The position numbers and the translations under genes were made by a program. Below are positions 48,997 to 61,440 of a stretch of DNA of 64,000 nucleotides, one piece after another (position 1 is the first letter of the stretch; the number at the start of each line of letters is the position of its first letter). The notes beneath the pieces were generated by a model that was given only the letters and a program-made list of their open reading frames with translations, made no database searches and was not told where the DNA came from. The DNA is taken from positions 13,519,731-13,583,730 of the forward strand of contig NC_037602.1 in NCBI RefSeq assembly GCF_003073045.1, given 5' to 3'. This stretch comes from Pomacea canaliculata (lineage: Eukaryota; Mollusca; Gastropoda; Architaenioglossa; Ampullariidae).

Positions 48997-51900
48997 TTAA
49001 TCCAAGAGTTCATCGGGAAAATAGGTTTGCTGAGATTTCTCAATTGTATTTTTTACAGCTGTCACCACGGTAGCCACCTCTGCCATTGCCCCCATTCCTG
49101 TGGATGCAAAACAAATACAGATAGTTTAATGCTAAAATATTTTTCTCATCTTATAAATACCACTGTGTGTGTGTTTGTGGTCTGGTTTATTATTACTGGT
49201 AGTACACTTACATAAAAATGACAAATGACAAATTTGTGAACTTTATCTTTGATCCTTGTGTAAGTTTTCTGATTACTAAAGAGGATGTGCAGATACTGCT
49301 ACGATATATGGGACAGGTAAAACTAGTGGAGATCAGATGAGGTGTTATTGCTGTTCTGTGTTGATCTTACACTTATTGAAGGTCCCACAGCAATCCTTCT
49401 AGAAAAAGCATTTTGCACAGTGGCATGCCATCCTTGTCTGTCACTAGCAGCACGTTTTGGGGCAAGCTGCAGCCACATTATGAATGTGCTTTGATGTTAT
49501 CTTTGTATCTTTTCTTTGGGCAACTTCTGTTTCAACAACTGTCAGATAGCTCACCATGTAGAAGCAGATGAAGGATTCTGGCCTTAGCCATATAGCTGGC
49601 ATGACCAGCCCAGCATGACTGATTTCGTAAGTACTTTTTCAATGCTAGACACCTGAGCTCTCTCAAAGACTTCAAGGAGGGGAATTTAGGTAATAAATGT
49701 CATATCTACTCTAAATATTTATATCATCCTGGGTTGACGCCACATTGACTTTCAGAGGTTTGCCTCTGAGGTACTTATCACCAATTATAATTATAATAAA
49801 TGCAAAATTTGTAAAACGCATACTCACACACCTAAGGAGCATGCTCTTACTGCCTAAGAACAAGAACAAAACATGGACAGCATAAAATGGACAGGAAAGC
49901 TGTTTGTGAGCTCAACTTCCTGGTGATTTTTCACCTGGATGATGGATTATTTTAGTTCTTCAATAGTGGGTGGAGAGCCAAGGTCAGGCAGCAACAGCAA
50001 CAGTGGGATGCCTTGATAGTAATATTAACAAATAAATGTAGATTGAGGTTACTGTTCTTTTAGTGTTTGATAGAATCATTAACAGATGAATGTAGATTGA
50101 GAAGGGTACTTTTTGAAGTCTTTTGTTAAGACGATTGTTTTTTTTTAAAATTAGAATTCCTCATCTGCTGAGACTAACAGAGTGATGTTTGGTTTAAAGG
50201 AAATGTAGACATTTCTGATTGCTTTGAAGAGTATCTTCAAGATTTGGTTTCTGTATAATGCTCAATTTCTACAAATGATGTGCAAATCCACGTTGTTTTT
50301 CCAATCCAAACCAAACTTTCTAAAAGTATTCCTGTGATCTGTGATAAGGTTACAGACCACATTAAGTTCACAAATTTTGTTCCAGATTATCTTTATTTTT
50401 ATGCTATAAAATGTTGTAAAAGGGGAATGATGGCTCCAAATTAAAGCATCAACAAAGAAAATAGTGGTATGTCACTGAAACTGATGTCACTTTTTACATC
50501 ACCGACATTTCAGAGAGTACATCATAAGGAAGAAAAAAAACAAGACTAAAACATGTGGCAGTCAACAGAAGTACACGGTCAACTTCTCCCTGAGGGGAAA
50601 TGGTTTGTAGTGTTATATGCTGCCCTTCATTCTGATCTATAAGCACACTGAGAGGTCATTATCAGAGCTCTAGAGCAGTGGTTCTCAAAGTTTTTCGGAC
50701 CGCGGACCACTTTGCTTAAGTAAAAGCTATGGCGGACCACCAAGGCCTAAGTAAAAAATATGGCGGACCACCAAGGCCTAAAAATCAGTCTGTACTATGA
50801 ATTTCAAATTTACATTGCCGCATTTGTTTCATTTTAATTCAAAACTAAATGTCCTTTTGTAAAACTAGTATGGTAATAAGATGACATAAAACTACTTATA
50901 CCTCGTTCTTTGTAATTAAAATGTTAATGCGAGGAATGCATAACTTTAAACATCAGTTTGCTGACATATGACGACTGTCAGCAGCGGACCACCTGACTTA
51001 TGCCCGCGGACCACACTTTGAGAACCACTGCTCTAGAGCATTCTAGCATTTTTGAGTATGCATTTATAAATCGTTCCATGAATTTTAAGAGTGTGGTAGT
51101 GTATATTTGTGTTGTGTGTGTGTGTAAGAGAGAGATCCCTACTGTTCAATACTAACTATATTAAAAGGGAGAAAGATGATAAGACAGGATGAGCAGAGAG
51201 AACAAATTTCCAGATCTAAGTACTCCTTTTGCTAAATACAAAGCTGACAATAAAGTCACAGCTGTAAGAGTTTTGTGGGAGAAATCAGCCTGGCTACACC
51301 AGGTACACCAGTTAGTGTCACAATAAACTCAAGACATCAAAAGAAATAAAAAAAAGCCAAGCCCCAGAAAATGTCATGCAAAAAGCAACAGCAGAAAAAA
51401 CACCAGTTCATTAAATTACCTTAAACATTAAAATGCTGATCATAGAAAAAGAACATCATACAGAAAAGAATATACAAAGAAATCTAGGTATATAATGCAG
51501 GAAGGGAAAGTTTTCAAAAGAGATAAAATAAAAACATTATTAACAAGGTATAATCATTGTCAAGGTCTATCTTGATCAGACATTTGTTATGTTTGCAGTA
51601 CCTGTGTCTCCACAAGCAAGCTTCTTCCGAATGCATGGTATTTCATAATAACCAAGGCTCTTCATAACCTCCACCTGTTGACCTGTTAGAGGATGATCCC
51701 ACATGCATGTATTCATGGCTGGAGCAAACAACAGTGGCCGGCGAAAGTCCCATGCTCTCACGATGCATGTCTGCAGCATGCAAAAGTTCGTGCCACAAAA
51801 AGAGATATTTAATATACACATAGTAACTGCATTATTTTTAAATGCACAAAAATAAAAGAACTTAAAAAAATAGTATGGCTTACCCCTCTGACAATCTTTA

Positions 51901-53876
51901 TGCCTTTTAATACAGCTTCAAAGGCATCACAATTAAGCAAAACCATGAAAATTTAAGAGAATGATCAGTATATTTAAATTTGCATTTGTACTTTGCAAGA
52001 TTTTGCTAACAGTAACATGCATGTTTGTTTAAAATAATGCAAACATTTGCACATGCAGAAATACGGTAGTCTTTATTGATATTATATGTGTGAGTGCTTT
52101 CCAGCCTTTGCTTTTTCAGGTTCTTAGATAAAATTAGCTGGGGGTTTTCAGATCCTCAGATAAAATTACTGACCATTTGCATAAAGAATATACAGCAATG
52201 AATATGTATTAGTATTACTGTGATCTTGATCCTTGATATTAAGAAACTTTAATTCCTTTTTATTTACTACCATTTTATTTTTAAACATGTAAAAATGTGT
52301 TGATAACATCTAACAACAAAATATCAGGTTTTATATCTCTGGATTAATATAAACTTGTTGACATGATAAGACCTCTAAACTAAAATCATTTAACTTTTAC
52401 AGACTTCTTAGCGAATATTCTTTGCATGCTCTGGGGCTCTCTTAACTGATTTACACACATTTTATGTGTTAGATAAGTGGTTACAACTAGCACCACCCCC
52501 AGCTTCAAATATACTAACCAGTAGGTTGTCACAAAGTCCATTTGCAATTTTGGCCAAGGTGTTGGCATCGAGAGGGGCTATCACCATGAGGTCTGCCCAT
52601 CTTCGAAGCTCTATGTGTAGCACAGGATCATTCATTTGTCGCCATCCCTTTCAGAGCAGTGTACATAAAATATCATTACCACAGTCCTGATGAGTATTTC
52701 AAATTAAAACAGCATAACACAATTACTGGACTGGAGTGCATGAAGGCTGTTTCAACACAGAAACTTTTACTCTGGATTTTAAACTTTTTAGTCTTCTTAA
52801 TTTTATTTCTGAAGCTTATGAAAATATATGAAATGCAGTATTCTCACGTACCTCCCACTCATCCTCATCTGTGTAGACTGGGCAGGATAGAGACTGAATG
52901 TCAAAAAAATGTCGAGAATTTTTCGTTGTGACCAACTGTACTTCTGGCTGAAGTTAAAAAGATATATCAATGTACTGACAAATATAGGTGCTTCATTTGC
53001 AATTTCATTTGCAGTTCTGGTACGTAGTGAAGTTATCTCCAATTAAATTTGTTTTCCTGTTCTGTTCAATAACCAGGAAACATAACTGGCCAGCTGAAAT
53101 GACTACTGATATTTGCAGCAGCATGAATATTTGCTGGTGCACATCTGTGTGCGCACACGTGTGAGTGTGTGTGGTGCTTGTGGAATCAAAAGATAAAAGA
53201 AAAAGTGATGAGAATCTCCATCAAGGTAAAAATGACAGAGAAAGATCTGAGTTTTCATAGGAGGTACAACCATTTCTGGCTCTTACTAATACACAAACAG
53301 AAAGGTAAAACACACACACACACACACACAAACAAAATGATTATTAAAAAAATAATCTTTGCCAAACTTGGTCATACGTTTGTCCAGTTAAAAACTGCAA
53401 TAAACTTTAAACTTTAATGCTTAATCTAGAAAATAACAGCTACGGATTATTCTCCTCCAAGTACATTATTCTTAAGCAACAGCTGTTAAAACTTTCGAAG
53501 TGGCGGTCTCGCATCCTGAAATCTAATTTCTCGTTGGTCGTCTAGCGGGTTATTTATACAGCTACATCCGAGAATATAAAATGACACAAACAATTGCCGC
53601 TGTCGAAACAAGCAACTGAGAAGGACTACAGTGAGTATTACTTTTCTATTATTAAAAGCACATACTATTAAAACCGAGTGGTTTTTAGGGGAGGTGCGGG
53701 GTGTGGAAAGTCGCTTTACTTCAAGTGCGTCAACTTTCACGCAGTTAGTATACGATCCAGTGATTTACCTCAAACGGCAATTTCGTCAAGGCATCCAGCA
53801 GCTGTGGAACTTTCACAGAAGCAACACTGCCAGTGCAGCCAACCAAAATTTTGGGTCTGCTAGTATTCTTATCCAT
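48997..53876 (-). CDS. PPCDC: Phosphopantothenoylcysteine decarboxylase
   Basis: FMN-dependent enzyme of coenzyme A synthesis; converts 4'-phosphopantothenoylcysteine to 4'-phosphopantetheine. Five minus-strand exons in phase: 53876-53769, 52947-52852, 52647-52519, 51770-51602, 49097-48997; 200 residues against 204 in human. The flavin-binding start is ILVGCTGSVASVK. The catalytic His is His79 in DPVLHIEL, the flavin loop is MVIAPLDANTLAKIANGLCD, Asn131 lies in the APAMNTCMWDHP substrate motif, and Cys164 in KKLACGDTGMGAMAEV is the conserved active-site Cys. All key residues are present, so the enzyme looks functional. The large fourth intron holds a LINE remnant and a hAT MITE. The start ATG lies 384 bases from the proposed ARB2-gene ATG on the other strand. 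Confidence 0.96.
49300..49700 (-). mobile_element. Decayed LINE C-terminal fragment in PPCDC intron
   Basis: Minus-strand pieces in shifting frames read GHASYMAKARI, LHGELSDSC, CPKKRYKDNIKAH, like the region after the reverse transcriptase in many invertebrate LINEs (WAGH...GELS...PKKRYKD). The frame is disrupted and no RT remains. Confidence 0.55.
50676..51030 (-). mobile_element. hAT MITE, family A copy 3 (355 bp, TSD CTCTAGAG)
   Basis: Starts CAGTGGTTCTCAAAG and ends CTTTGAGAACCACTG, with a perfect duplication CTCTAGAG (50668-50675 and 51031-51038). The interior is the reverse complement of copy 1. Near its left end a ~30-bp unit (GGCGGACCACCAAGGCCTAA) is tandemly duplicated. Confidence 0.92.
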
Positions 53877-54260
53877 GATATGTCATAAGAACCACTTGTA
53901 CAGCATACAAGTAGCGTTGTACAGCGACTGGCGACTACCATCAGTCTAAACCCAAGCTCTGGTTGATTTGGTCATCCAACAAACAGTCTTAACGTCTGTC
54001 TCTACCAAGACCAGAAGAGCTCTCTACTGTTGAAATGACAAAAACAGATCACTTTCGGTTTCGACATTTTAGGCCAACGCATGAAAAAAATAATTGACTG
54101 TCTACTCATGGTAGCAAATCTTGCTTCATTAGTAAGCATTTACTTTTTTGTTTCTTTTAACAGAGTAACCGAAGTACTTTCTTTGTTATAAAGACAGGCT
54201 ACTAGAAGTAATAATTGAGTCGCGCAATAAGTGACGTCACATGCAGGGATTTCCGACAGT
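53877..54260. promoter_or_regulatory. Divergent PPCDC/ARB2-gene promoter with consensus CRE
   Basis: The two ATGs are 384 bases apart on opposite strands. The interval holds a full palindromic cAMP-response element TGACGTCA at 54232-54239, only 22 bases before the ATG at 54261. Regulation by CREB/ATF factors is inferred. The closeness raises the possibility that transcription of the plus-strand gene starts just before 54261 or that its true start codon is the ATG at 54921. Confidence 0.5.
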
Positions 54261-57200
54261 ATGCGAGTTTACCGTCTCTACTGTGCATTAGAAAGAGTTG
54301 TAAATATTGCCAGTTACTTTTGCCATAGATATTGTAAAAATAATTTGCACATTTCTCGTAAAAGCAGACTTTTTACTCTTTTTGTCTTATTACTGTTATC
54401 TATCTGTGTAAGTATGCATTTGTTATAAGTGAATCAAACCGTGAGTTAGGATCATATCATACATGAGGAAACATAATGTCCTGAAAACAATATTAAAAAA
54501 AAAAATTCTGTGCAGAGGATATAGATTAACTTCAAAGCAATATTTATCATTTGCTACATAAGATCTGAGTCATTATGAAGTTGTTGCTTTTTTATTTGTG
54601 TGTGCATCTCCACTTGGTATATTGTTTTTGTCATAATTGTTTTATTAATATTGATTAATATTATTATTAAGATTATGGGACGCGTACATATATATGCAAG
54701 AGCACTTTTAAAAGAAAAACCGTATCATAAGTTTAGAGGGGCTTTTGTGCCTCTTTATGTGACAATCTCCTTTTGTAGATCAGTATTTTTGTCCCTTTAG
54801 CCATCTAGTGATTCAATATTCTGCAGCTGACTTTTTCTGAATAGTAGACATTATTAATGCACATTATTTATTCAAATTTTTAATATGCAGGTTGATGCAG
54901 ACATCATAAATAATATCGATATGTCACGAATTGTGAGTTTTTTCAAAAAGGTAAGGATAATGCAGGCATATAATGCAAATTCAGGAATGGTATACTTAGG
55001 AAATTTTCAAGTTAACCATGTAACTGGACTAATTGCAGTGAGCATGGAAACAAGATTTGTGTGTAAATGCCATGGTAATATATACATAGTAAAGTAATAA
55101 GAACCACTACTACATGTTCTACTTAACTACATAGTTATTGTGAATATTAGAATCTTATACACACAGAAATCATGTGGAAGTAGCATATAAATTATGTGGA
55201 AGAAATCATGTGGAAGTAGCATATAAATTATGATGTACTGGAAATGAATTGAGTTTTCCATTTTGTGTGTGTGTGTATTTTGGGACAGTTCTTTACCAGC
55301 GGTGAAAATCCTGCCGAAGTTCCTCGTAAGAAGCTGTCATTTTGTTGTCATTGTACTATTCTATTTGTTAATCATATCAGTTGTCAAATTGTTATAATGT
55401 TTATTTTTACTACAATTTGCTTTTTTTATTTTACTAATTAAGATTTACAAGAATTACTAAAATACAACATTATTGCAACATTGCTTTGTTGTAGTATCTG
55501 ATATTTCATGTAGTATTCATTTCATATGTTAGTGAAACATTTTTCATATAGGTATTTTTTAAACACAGTCCATAATACACACAAATATATATACATAATC
55601 ATTTATTCATTCATATCATTCTTATAAATCAAGAGGCCCAAATTAGTTGATACATTAGGTGTTGTCCAGTTTTTAATCCAATATATATTGTCATTGCACA
55701 TCAGAGCCTGTTAAAAAAATTTCATAAATATCCTCATTGTAGTTTTACTTTTCCATTATTTATAGCAAGTAGCAACAGCTACTATTTAACTTGGGCAAAC
55801 AGAAATAAGAATGAAGCAAAGATGACATATTGCATAAACTTTGTTATGAGTCATATCGATTACATCATCCTTATTTTCATATTCAGATTTCACTTGTTTC
55901 TAACATTAGATGTTTCAAACTTTTGCATGAATCAGTTTATTTTAAATTTCAGATCCTGTTGAGAAATATAATTTTCCAAGCACAATGGAAGAGTTTGGTT
56001 ACAGATTTAATGATTGTAAGTGATACTGAGTCAGATGTGAGAGGAAATAACTTGAAGCTTTACTAAGAACATTTTATTAAGAGTTTTCCATTTCAAAATG
56101 TTCATTGTTTGACACACCATGCCACACTTCATATTTTGATGTGATTAGGATACATTGTATTAACATTTAATGCATGGTAACCATAAATTGGTTGTATGAA
56201 AGATTATATTTTGCTATCTGATGCTTGTTTTAAGTAAATGTGGTGTAAATTATAGTTGAAAGAGCTGTAAGATAAATCTTTTTCCTAATATGTAGAAAAT
56301 GATGTGCATTTTTATCAAATTTTTTGTTTCATTTTTATTAAGCAAAGTTTCAACCATGTACAACTTTCTATTAATATTAATGAATATTAATGAATTTGAT
56401 TTTCAAAAACTTTCATAAAGTTAATTTAATTTCCAGATGGTGAGCTGAGGCACATAAGTACAGGAGAACCCTTCAACTTTTATGAACGACAAAATGACCA
56501 CAATTACAATCAGCAGAGATATGATGCTCTTGGGGAGGTGAGAGGAAATAATGAGTTAATGAAAGGATCCCTAGGCTATTTTGTAACTGCTTTGAAAGCC
56601 ATATAATGAAGAAAGATATGGGCAAAATATTTTTTGGAGTGTAACAACTTTGTTTTTTTTTTTTTAATTAAATGCAGAGTTAAATTTTGAAGAGTAAATC
56701 ATATTTTAATGGATATAAGCGTTTACTTCTTTTCTCCTCTTTCCTCTCTTATCTGTGATTTTTGATCATGTGATGATTATCACTGACTCTTTGGATGATA
56801 TTTAATCACAGAAATTTTCACTTGTGTGTGTGTGTGCGTAGATCTCTTACTCTCAGTGCTGCATGCATCTTGTATTACAGCTTGTGACAGAGTATGTATA
56901 TGACATCATGGAAAAGGAGCTAAAACTAGAAAGGGTGTACATTCCAGTAAGTATTCTGATCTGTTACATGACTTGAATAGGAGAGATGCCTAACTGTTGG
57001 GGGATGTTGCGTGATGGGGATCTTTATGATGGTGTATTTGATATATGCCTATGTGTTACTAAATGTATATATGTGTGCATGCATGCAGATTGGTAGGGGG
57101 GGTATGTTGGGGGGTGGCATATGTATGTACTTGCTTGGGCAAGTTGGTGTGTGTTGAGGGTAGGAGATGAATATTGTCAATAATCTGCTAGAATATACTT

Positions 57201-60200
57201 GTGTATGTGTTTAGTCTGGGTATATGTGTGTTTATGCAAAAGCAACTTTTTGCACATACACAGAAGTGTCATACTGCTTATATCTATTGACATTTCATTC
57301 TTCTGAATTGGTCTTAGGAGGATGCAAGGAAAGAGGACCCTCAGAGTTTTATTTTCATGTCTCCTGGTGCTTTGACCAATTCAGACAAGCTCATGCTTCT
57401 TATCCATGGAGCAGGTGTTGTCAGAGCTGGCCAGTGGACACGCAAGCTCATCATCAATGAAAATCTGGAAAAGGGTTCACAGATACCTTACATCCGGCGT
57501 GCTTTTGAAAAGGGTTTTGAAGTCATTGTATTTAATACTAATTTGAACCAGGTCACCATCAATGGGAAATTGGAGGATGTCAAGGTATAATTTCATCATT
57601 GAGTACAAAATTGTGAAACATTTATGCAACCTCATAGATTATTATGCTCATGTTGTATTAATTATTATTTGATTACTAACTTCTATTTTCATATAAGTTG
57701 AAACAGCTGTTTACAAATATTTGTTGCCATGGCCTTTGTTAAACTTAAAACATTTATAGAATTTACCTTGATAAAGTGGAACAGTCTTATCAATAGCTTA
57801 TAAACTGAGATGTCATTGCTCTTACAGGACAACCAAACTCCAGAGGATCATGGGATATATATCTGGCGCCATTTTGTACAGAAAGCAGCTGCTAGAAACA
57901 TTGCAATTGTGGCCCACAGCTATGGTGGTATTGTCACATTTACTTTGGTAAGTTTACTAAAAATCGGCTTTATAAATGACCCTTTTTGGCAAACACTGTG
58001 TAACACTGACACCTGTTCTGCTTTTGATTACACTGCAGGAAAGCAGAATATAATGTAGTCTTTGTAGTGGGAGCACTTGTTTAAAGCATCGTGTACTGCT
58101 GACAGTGCTTGTTCCCTCAACTTTGCACCCCCTTCACCCCATAACTTGGTTACGCGAGCAGCGCAGCATGAGACGGACGACAACAGCGGGTGACATAGCA
58201 CCCAAACTGTCCAGTATAAAAAGTAGGCAAAATTCAATGCTTTCATCTGTTTACCAAAAAGGTGGCTGGTCCTGCTTGGAAAAAGCAGTAAAACTTTGGT
58301 TCTGAGTACAAGAGAAGTACCATTCTGCTGCAAGGTGTCTTGGTCCTGCTAGAAAGCGGCTCATGTCACTCGACCACTCCCTTTAAGTAAAAGCACACTG
58401 AGTACAAGAGAAGTATCATTTTGCCTCAAGGTGCTATGGTCCTGCTGAAAAGAGGCTCACGTCACTCAACCCCCTCTTTCCCCACCCCAGGGAGATAGGT
58501 ATTAGGTTTTAGTAAGGTAGGTTAGAATAGATATAGTAGTTGTATGTGTAAATAGTGTGAATAAATCTACTTCTTTAAACTAATTTACCTGTGTGAGCAT
58601 GTCAGTCTGAACGAATTAGCATGTTGTACATATGTCCTCGTCATGTGAAAGAGATGAACTTGTATCACTAGAGCGAAAGAGATTTGTGTCATCTGAGTTA
58701 TAACACATCAGAGAGCACAAATAAAGATCTGTTTGATTGAACAACGCACCAAAGAAAACACACTTTTGTCTGGGAAAAAGCAGGGTCTTTTGTGGATTCC
58801 AAGGTTGGCTGAGTGTGGGTGTATAGTGGATGGGGAAAAAAGAACACAACACAAGGTATAGATTAGACAATGCACCCGATGAATGAGAGCTAGAATTTTA
58901 GCAGAAAATTCTCCTTGGGAACGTCTGTCCTCTTCCCTGGACCACCATGGAGGAATGGACTGATTTGGTGTTAGAGGCTGCAGTGTTAGCTTTAGTGAGG
59001 AATGTGTTCAGTCTGGCTGCATCTTTATAATTAAAGAGTTTAAAGTCACTGGACTCTTTAGCACTATTTCTGTGAACAGATAAATTCAAATATTATTAAA
59101 TAGCCTGATAGGGTTAACTGGTGGTGCATAAGAGCCTGGGCAACATAAAGGCAATAACTTTTTTTCACATGACTGCAATTTGTTGTAAGATGCTAATATC
59201 CAAATGCAGAGTAAAAGATGTTTGCAGACTGAAGAAGCAATCTTTATGGTGGTTGTGCAATAAGTAAATAACACAGGTCCTAAGTATGATATTAAAGAGA
59301 ACAAGAAGAGAAGGAAAAAAGCATGGAATTTACAGTTTTGGTGAAAACATAACTATATATAAAACTATGTAAGTAACATTTATAACTTTGTATGTAACTA
59401 CATATGTACCTAGATATACATATGTGCTTGAAGAATGTTCATGATGATGATATGAGGGAGGATTTTCTGTCACCAGGCAAAGCAATTTCTGGAGGATTTC
59501 AAAGAGAGGGTTTTTAGCATTGTGTTTACAGACTCAGTCCATGCATTTAAGCGCAGTGAGTGGCCAGCAGATGTGAAACAGTTAATAAAAGAGGTAAACA
59601 TTTTCTCATTCTATGCTGGCAGAAAGAGAGAAGTGCTGAAAGGATGTCCTAGATTTTGCAGGAAATATACCGAATCACAAATAGTACCAGAAATGCAAAT
59701 GTTTTGCTGTTGCTGAAATATTCTTGCTTATTTGGAAGTTGAGGTGGAATTCAATATTTTTAGCTTTTTGTTTCCCTTTTATGTTAACATTTTCTTTTGA
59801 TGATTGGTGGTTCATATGGTTGTCTTCTCACATGTGACTGTTGTTTATCTGGTTGTACTCCAGCGAGCTGTCAACTTTGCTGCTAGCTATGTTCCTATCA
59901 ATGTTCTCCTTAACACTGCAGACTCGGAGGACTGCTGTTCTGTATCTGCAGGTAGTGTGCTGGTTCTTTACCTGCCTTGCATGGCAAAGTGATAAATATT
60001 TGTCTATATCAATCCAAGCACTTGGGCATCAAGTAGTTAAAAGTACAGAGAAATTGATTTGTTTGTTTCCTATCTAAATATTGTGCATTTATAGTATTTT
60101 TAAAATGACCTCTTATTAAATTTTACTGATTTTTGCATGCTCACGTAAGTGGTTTCATTTTGCAGTTTCATCTAGAAGTTTCAGATTAAGTTGACAATTT

Positions 60201-61306
60201 TAAAATGCATATGCCCTCATGTAAGATGTAATAGAACATACCATTATTTGTCTTGTAACTGCACTGGTTATTTTTTCTCCTGTGTAAATTGTTATCTTAT
60301 TCTTTTTTTTTTTCTCCAAATATTAGGGACAGAGGAACATGAGAGAACCTCATACACAAGCATTGACATGGCCTTCAAGTACATTCAAGAAAACTATGAT
60401 TCATGGACTCGGGATAAGACCATGGCGACTCATAATTTTCTTCCCCTTCCAGAAGATTTGTCACCATTCCAGCCCTCTAACAGATGGAACAAAGTGGAAG
60501 CAGCTGAGGCTGTTAAGCCAGATGAAGAAGAAAGAGAAGAGAAGAAAGAGCCAAAAGAGGATGTCACTAACAATCAGAGTGATCTAACAATGGATGACAA
60601 CAATCAGACAGAGAAGTCTGAAACGCAGGCACAAGGGGTACAAAATCAAATTGAAGAAAGTAACAGGGAAGCAGAGTTAGAAATAAAGAAAGGCATAGTA
60701 GTAGCATTAGAAGAAGTTGGAATTGTTGAGACAAATAAAAGCAAAGTGACCGGTGAAGCAGATAGCTTGGAGATGGAGTCAAACAGAGATGAAGTAAAGA
60801 TGGAAGCAGCAGAATACGATGCCTTGGAAACAAAGAGAGATGATGCTGTGGAGACCAAGAGAGACGAAATTGAGGGCATGAAGGGGAACGATATTTTGGT
60901 AACGGAGACAGGGAAAGATAATTCAGTGGAAACAGAAACAAAAATGGCTGACATAATGGACACTGATCAAGCAAAAATAGAAACAGAGATACCAGGATAT
61001 ACATCTGAAGAAGGTGAACGTGATAAGTCTGTGGAGACAGATAAAGGAAAAGGTAATTATGGTCTTTCATCAGATGAGGGTCTGAAGCAGTCTGAACCAG
61101 AGTCACCAGGCTTGGAGAGTGCTAATGATAAGTCTGTAGAGACAGATAAAGGAAGAAGTGGTGATAAGCTTTTTTCAGATGAAGGTTTGAAGAAGTCTGA
61201 ACCAGAGTCACCAGGCTTGGAGAGTGCTAATGCGATGGTCCCAGAGATGCAGGCATCCATTGATTTAGAAGAGAAAACTCCTTCAGGCATCAAGTCTGAG
61301 CTGTGA
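54261..61306 (+). CDS. ARB2A: ARB2-domain protein, FAM172A/ARB2A-like, with long acidic tail
   Basis: ARB2-domain protein; family members have been tied to Argonaute/co-transcriptional splicing control and ER or nuclear location. Exons in phase: 54261-54407, 54891-54950, 55289-55325, 55953-56015, 56437-56537, 56881-56946, 57318-57584, 57828-57947, 59477-59593, 59864-59951, 60327-61306; 681 residues (622 if starting at 54921). Conserved pieces: GELRHISTGEPF, QQRYDALGE, PQSFIFMSPGALTNSDKLML, IHGAGVVRAGQWTRKLIINE, TPEDHGIYIWRHF, VAHSYGG (hydrolase-like Ser278), VFTDSVHAF, SAGTEEHERTS. The basic/acidic insert of human FAM172A before EDHGIY is absent. The last ~260 residues are acidic low complexity with two 35-residue repeats, ending KSEL. 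The first exon would add a hydrophobic segment (LFTLFVLLLLSIC). ARB2 identity is secure; first three exons and paralogue assignment are inference. Confidence 0.85.
58053..58618 (+). repeat. LTR-like fossil in an ARB2-gene intron
   Basis: The segment has a TATA-like AGTATAAAAAG (about 58213), two ~96-bp imperfect tandem units starting at 58302 and 58398, and a poly(A)-like GAATAAATC near 58558, the arrangement of a solitary retroelement LTR. No target duplication, internal region or primer site was found, so the family and limits are unresolved. It looks old and incomplete. Confidence 0.3.
61022..61231 (+). repeat. Two 105-bp tandem coding repeats in the ARB2-gene tail
   Basis: Units 61022-61126 and 61127-61231 are the same length and keep frame, each encoding DKSVETDKG, SDEGLK and SEPESPGLESAN. 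The last ~40 bases of the two units are identical while the middle differs, consistent with a fairly recent in-frame duplication under loose constraint. Confidence 0.95.
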
Positions 61307-61434
61307 AGCTACCTGAGAGTTTTGCTACATTTATTTATGAAGCTTGAGGCTTTACATGTGTAAAATTAAGCATCATAAACACCATTTGTAAAATTGGGAT
61401 CATGTGGGCTGTCAGAAATGAGCAAACCTGTTGC

Positions 61435-61440
61435 AATAAA
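61435..61440 (+). terminator. Poly(A) signal AATAAA for the ARB2 gene
   Basis: AATAAA 129 bases after the stop codon, followed by GTTGCAAG and a T/GT-containing stretch. Confidence 0.7.

Noticed and set aside
54600-54800. Hydrophobic 66-residue open frame in an ARB2-gene intron
   Set aside because: A/T-driven Ile/Leu run with no splice sites fitting the neighbouring exons.
60567-61106. 179-residue open frame on the minus strand
   Set aside because: It is the shadow of the low-complexity acidic coding exon of the ARB2 gene.
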